From Thinopyrum elongatum (taxonomy: Eukaryota; Streptophyta; Magnoliopsida; Poales; Poaceae), in assembly GCA_011799875.1 (NCBI GenBank), contig CM022301.1, forward strand, positions 87,687,667 through 87,751,666: a DNA stretch of 64,000 bases, written 5' to 3'. Every line of letters begins with the position of its first letter. The stretch's first letter is position 1. Positions 59,814-64,000 of the stretch are shown here, piece by piece. The translations under genes and the position numbers were made by a program. The notes beneath the pieces are model-generated. The model searched no databases and had not been told where the DNA came from. It saw nothing but the letters and a program-made list of their open reading frames with translations.

Positions 59814-60059
59814 GCCGGGCACGCACATTCGATGCAGGGAACTATTGAGTGGGGACTGTAGCTCCCTTCTGGTGTATGCTTCCCTTGTTGGAGCAGCTGC
59901 GGTGAGAAGGAAGACGGTGTAGCTGAAGATGCAGAAAACGCAAAATATTAAGAACGACACATATCTCTGATCTGAAGAAAAGCCCTAAGAGATCAACAGT
60001 AAGGTACAAGAGTGGTCACACGTCTGTTGACTGAAAACTAAATTGGGGTCACACGATTT

Positions 60060-60965
60060 TATTTTATTTTGGTACTGTCCGATCTACGCCGGATGGCTTG
60101 ATGGCCGTCTTGTGCCTCCCGGCTGACACTGTTCAGAATCTTCCCAGAAGAGCCAGCGACCACCGGCAGAGCAGCCTGCCTCTGCCGTCCCTAGCCGCGA
60201 GAGCTCTGACCAAAACCCCGCTCCCCGCCCCACCGCACTGCCGTGGTTGCGCTGCCCCCGGCTAATCCACAAAGACTCGCCGTCATCCAAATCCGGCGGC
60301 GGCAGTACCTTCAAACCCACGCAACTCTAAGATAGCCACCTAAGAGCTGCTTCCGCGGCGAACTTGCGCCCCCGCACCCTTACGTTAGACACCAGCCAAC
60401 CGGCAGCCTAGGAGCTCCGCCGCCTCGAGGGGTGCTGCTTCCCATTGGGAATCGATTGGCCCAGAATAAAAATTCAGACAACTGATGCCTAAATAAAGTG
60501 ATTTAAGATGAGTGTACGACCTATGTTGCGGCCCGGTGAAGTAGGCAGCTCCAGCTGCCGAGTCGGCGAGGCCGGTGCGATTGCGGTGGCTACCGGCGGC
60601 AGGAAAGCAGAGATGTCGCGATGGTCGACGGCTACAGGGAAGCAGCGCCGGGGCCCTGGATGCTTCCAAAGTTGGAGCCGCTCCGGCGTCGTGCACAACG
60701 GCGGGGGTGAATCGGCTCCGGTACTGTTCATGCGGCCATCGTCGAGGCAGCTCGAGCAGCACGGAGTAAGAGGCACACGGCCCAGTGCACGACGGCAAAC
60801 GGACAGCGTCTCCGGCATTGGGGAGGAGGGCGGCGGTGAATTTGGTGCAGTGGGGGCGCCATGGAGGAGGGGCTGAGGTTTCGCGGCTGGGGAGAAGGGA
60901 GCTTCCAGGGAGAAGGTGATTTGGCGCCCACGATGTATGAATGGGGAATTGGGAGGGGGAACCAT
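60060..60965 (-). other. GC-rich candidate promoter-proximal/5' leader of the right-copy gene
   Basis: High GC content, with open but unconserved frames on both strands. On the - strand it would lead into the proposed first coding exon at 59,813. Possible splice boundaries exist near 60,485. No domain can be recognised, so it is not called as protein-coding. Confidence 0.4.
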
Positions 60966-61084
60966 GTCTTACGGACGCATTTGTATGTGGGGGGGGGGGA
61001 GTTACAGTTCTACCCCTGCCTTTAGGCTTATGGGCTTGGGTCTGTGTACTGAGGGTCGGGGATAGTAGAGTAACTTTGCTTTCC

Positions 61085-61215
61085 CAAATAGTGGGTGCTA
61101 GTGATTTCGACCGAGGAGGGTGTGTTTTGAAATAGTGGGCGCGAGCGATTTCGGGCGAGGAGGGCGTGTTTTGAAATAGTCGGCGCGAGCGATTTCGGGC
61201 GAGGAGAGGGTGTTT
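61085..61215. repeat. Three-copy 44 bp tandem repeat
   Basis: 'aaatagt(g/c)gg(t/c)gc(t/g)ag(t/c)gatttcg..cgagga' starts at about 61,085, 61,129 and 61,173 with exact 44-bp spacing. A fourth, weaker 'gtcatttcggccgaggagaacgcg' follows at about 61,249. It lies about 120 bp upstream of the GC-rich leader of the right-copy gene. Confidence 0.85.
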
Positions 61216-61219
61216 TGCC

Positions 61220-62209
61220 GCCCATGGTTTATGAATTATTCGTCACCTGTCATTTCGGCCGAGGAGAACGCGCGCTTGGATGAAGTTACGAACCTACCCT
61301 CGATGTATGACGGGCCAATTGATGCGTGTCCCACATAGGCCGGTAATTTCGCGTCTCCCATTTATTTGCTCAGGCGAATTCCACCGAGCAGAAGGTGTTT
61401 AGCGGTTCATTCAAATTTTGGGAGAACGAGCATCCACGTCTACCTAACCAAGTCAATTCGAATCAAATTTCAAAATATTAGCTTGCCACTTCTTTTTTAG
61501 ATGGTGAGATGATGCTCGGGACTAATGTGTTTTTACATGCTCGTTCCTAACGATTTACTATATGACAAATAGTTGACCCACTAAAAAATGGGAATCAAAC
61601 CCAAAATGAAATATCTTGATTCAATGAAATAGCTCGTTCACCAGGTCAAAATAGTGAACTAAATCCAAAATTGAACACCTCAATTGAGTAGCATGTTGTA
61701 CTGTATTATAGTACTCCATGAACATGTTGAAAGTCAAATTAATGAACTTGTTTGATACGCATATCTCTGTTCATGTGTGGATTGCAGACAACATGTTCTC
61801 CAATTCAAATATTTGAATGCAATTTTATATCGAAACATGGTTTATATCAGTCTTTGATGCATAAACGCGACCTCCCCCTCTCCCGGACTCCTGTTCTCTC
61901 TCTCGCCGACAATCTTCAATTCTATCGCACGCATCCAAACACAAACCTTGTCGGTCCCTCTCCCTCTCTCTCTATCTCTCTCTCTCTGTGTGTGGGGGGG
62001 GAGGGGGTCTTTATAGTTCGCATGCACACTCCATGTATAGGTCTCTCTGGCACACTATGTATGATTCTCTAGTCCAAGCTAAATATCTTGGGTGCACTCA
62101 TCATACTCACACAAATTCCCTAGCTCGTTGCCCGTAACTCTCTCACGCACCACTCTGCCATCTCGAAGCTTTTCCCTCTCTCTCTCAAACTCTCCATCTA
62201 TCGGGGATA
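61220..62209. other. Non-coding; CT-rich microsatellite at 61,958-61,990
   Basis: AT-rich up to 61,860 with no family resemblance. Then CT-rich ('ctctctctctatctctctct') and a G run. ORFs in this interval are low-complexity shadows. Confidence 0.5.
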
Positions 62210-63353
62210 TCGTGCGACATATGCCAGGGGGTGGCTTATCGTGGATGGGGACAAAAGTACGTCGCCGGGCTCTAGAAGCGGGAGTGAGCGAGACCGCGTA
62301 CGCTTGCGAATCTTACCCAGGTTCGGGGCACTCCTAGGAGATAACACCCCTAGTCCTACTCTGCGGGGTCTCCGCATGATCACTGCCTCAACAAGTAGCT
62401 ACAAGCTTGGTCCTTGAGCTGTTTGGCTAGAGGAGGAAGAAGGGCAAGGCTAGCTCTACTCCACTCTCTCTGCGTGTGTGTGTGCTGCTGTGGGTGCTCA
62501 ACGAGGCATCTGCCAAAGTGCCAACCCCTTGCATGGGGTGACCTGGGGGGTTTATATAAACCTACCCCCCAGGGGTACGACGGTAATCTGGCCAGATGCG
62601 GGGCCCGGCAGTCAGCGTCACTGGTCGCCGGCTTCTCCGCCGACCGCCGGGGCCCGCCGCCTGGTGGGCCGCGTTGACTGCTTTATGCTGTAGCATTGCC
62701 CCTGATGACAAAGGCCTTGTCAGGGGGAGCGTGGCTACAGTCCCGCCGCCTGGCGGGGGCTCACTGTAGCCATACCCCGTCATATCTGGTTAATGGCGCA
62801 CGGACTTCAAGGGAGGAGGAGGGCCGCCTGCTAGGAGCCGACCTCCCACTGAGCCGACTGGTCTGGGCTCGCCGCCTTCTGGCTTGTCACGGACAGGTAG
62901 GGCCCGCCGCCTACGGGCCGTACTGGCCGCCCGTCGCGGGAGCATGGCTTCCTCTGCCATGGGTGATGTCATGAGTGGCATGGCAACAGTCCTGCGTTGG
63001 GCGCAGGATGCCTGCTTGGTACGCTGTACTGTGGCCATGTTCTGCCCTGGATTCGGGGGTGGCAGGCCTGTACTGTAGCCATGCCCAGTCTCATCATGTT
63101 TATGTTGGCGCTGACTTTGAGGGCGTGAGGGGCCGCCTGCTAGGACTCGGCTTCCCAGGAGGCCGCCTGCTAGGAGTCGGCCCACTTCATGGCCGTCTTG
63201 TGGACTCCGCCGCCTCCTGGCAACCGGCTGCTTGGACCAGCCGGCCTCAAGAAGGCGGCCCTTTGTCCTTGATGTTTGAGGGGCGCAGCCTGCCCCGATG
63301 TCTTGAAATACCAAAGGGAGCTGATGGGGCTACCCGTGATCATTTACTCCGAC
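62210..63353 (-). mobile_element. LTR-like sequence, minus orientation, left border uncertain
   Basis: On the - strand it begins TGTCGGAGTAAATGATCACG at 63,353, a start I associate with Triticeae LTRs. It is GC-rich with repeated 'ccgcctgctagga(g/c)tcgg' blocks (63,137 and 63,167), has a TATA-like tttatataaacc at about 62,551, and then an R/U5-like stretch 'gtgccccgaacctgggtaag' at about 62,330. No partner LTR, target duplication or coding region is visible in the window, so solo LTR versus element edge is unresolved. Confidence 0.5.
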
Positions 63354-64000
63354 AGTAGTCCCCGAAGCTGATGAGGCGCTGCGGCTGAAGGGGTGAGAAG
63401 CCTCAGCAGCTTCATATTCCGGGTCGCCTGGTATTCTGCTTCGTCCGTCTTCCGAGGTGCCGACTGGTAGGTGTCGGCCATGACCAGGCAGGCCGCCTGG
63501 CGATTTTGAAACGTCGTGGTGGGGACCAGGTGGCATGCTAGCCAGACGTCAGGCTTGCCGCCCGCGCATGTCGGCCATGTGGCGTCATCAGGTCAAGCCG
63601 GCCTGCCAGCCCATGCGCGTGACGGGACGGCGCCACAGGCCGGGGCCCGCCACTACAGTGCGTCGGCACGCGCGCGGATCCGCTGCGGCCGCGGTGGACG
63701 GTTGGGCTTCTGCGTTAGTTAATACGCGCCTTTACTGGCGCCGCAATCGTGGGAACGTGGGGGAGTGGGCGTAGTTAATCCCACGATCCCCCACGCCCCC
63801 GCCCCCTCAGCTTCGCCGCCTGGGGCTATAAGTAGGGGGAGGAGGGGGCGGCAGATGCACGCGCGCCCTCCTCTCTTTTCGCCGTTCTTCATCTTCTCCG
63901 CTGCCGTCGAAGTGCTGCCGCAGCCTGCCGTCGTCGAGCGTCCTCTCGCTGTGGCTTCCTTGCTCCGCCGTAGCCTCGCCCGCTCGCCACCGCGCCGCGC
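63354..64000 (+). other. GC-rich promoter-like stretch at the window edge
   Basis: Very GC-rich, with 'cgccgcctggggctataagt' containing TATAAGTA at 63,827-63,834, followed by C-rich leader-like sequence 'ccctcctctcttttcgccgttc'. It may be the internal or LTR promoter of a retrotransposon that continues beyond 64,000, or a gene promoter. No coding start is visible. Confidence 0.4.

Larger units (their letters stand above)
29949..60965 (+). mobile_element. CACTA-type element, right copy, with nested retrotransposons and a carried gene
   Basis: It begins CACTACAAAAAA at 29,949 immediately after the F-box coding sequence. The first ~370 bp is nearly identical, in reverse orientation, to 5,930-6,297. 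The GGCCC arm follows (30,420-31,154, resuming 56,881-57,110 after element C), then the 3' end of the - strand unknown gene (57,290). With C removed, the distance from terminus to gene stop is about 1.6 kb, close to the 1.7 kb of the left copy. The far terminus (..GTAGTG) is not seen before 64,000, so the end given is only the end of the gene region. No transposase is visible in the window. Confidence 0.6.

Noticed and set aside
60385..60965. Proline/alanine-rich ORFs on both strands as proteins
   Set aside because: Open because of GC-rich composition. Overlapping frames on both strands, no domain, and the position fits a 5' leader.
62414..63774. Numerous GC-rich ORFs near the right edge
   Set aside because: They overlap in many frames inside LTR-like sequence, without family resemblance.

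Overview
The window is nuclear DNA of a Triticeae grass (wheat, Aegilops or barley group). I infer this from BARE1/Angela/WIS-type Copia LTRs, Stowaway MITEs with CTCCCTCC ends, CACTA-type termini (CACTACAAAA), a gypsy-type primer-binding site matching tRNA-Asp, and a nuclear copy of grass-like plastid DNA. There is no bacterial-style operon logic. Most of the sequence is nested transposons with a few gene remnants between them.

Left part (1-11,430): a diverged ~640-680 bp tandem repeat carrying two small inverted-repeat transposons (1-2,150); exons of an unrecognised gene on the + strand (2,412-4,580) with duplicated intron segments; a GGCCC-rich stretch ending in a CACTA-type terminus at 6,297; a 1.33 kb TTG/CAA microsatellite (6,444-7,772); a 16-bp minisatellite; a dead B3-domain copy; a cinnamoyl-CoA-reductase-like exon fragment; and a decayed plastid insertion (infA-rpl36-rps11 on the - strand, with an rpl14-like fragment nearby on the + strand).

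Middle part (11,430-29,948): a - strand B3-domain gene with a peptide-repeat exon and CACTA-like subterminal motifs; a six-copy ~320-450 bp tandem repeat (about 16,080-25,300) split by a Copia element (A, 17,124-24,317, TSD gggat); a two-exon gene resembling XS-type zinc-finger proteins; and a + strand gene joining a B3-like domain to an F-box/LRR region.

Right part (29,949-64,000): a second CACTA-type terminus sits directly in the LRR coding sequence of the F-box gene. That element's GGCCC-rich arm is split by a Gypsy-like non-autonomous element (C, 31,155-56,875, TSD gttac). Element C in turn carries two Copia-type elements side by side: D (33,473-43,116, TSD agtaa) and B (43,301-52,028, TSD cacat). 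Beyond C the GGCCC arm resumes and leads into a second copy of the unrecognised gene (57,290-59,813, - strand), paralogous to the left copy. LTR divergence read by eye (C about 3-4 percent, B about 2-3 percent, D about 0.5 percent) agrees with the nesting order. The right edge holds a minus-strand LTR-like sequence and a GC-rich promoter-like stretch.

The most interesting signal is the pair of inverted units, each made of a CACTA-type terminus, a GGCCC-rich arm and a convergent multi-exon gene of unknown family with the same spacing. This suggests that the gene travels with the transposon. Other strong points are the B3/F-box chimera, the very long TTG array, and element D, which has nearly identical LTRs around a badly decayed interior.
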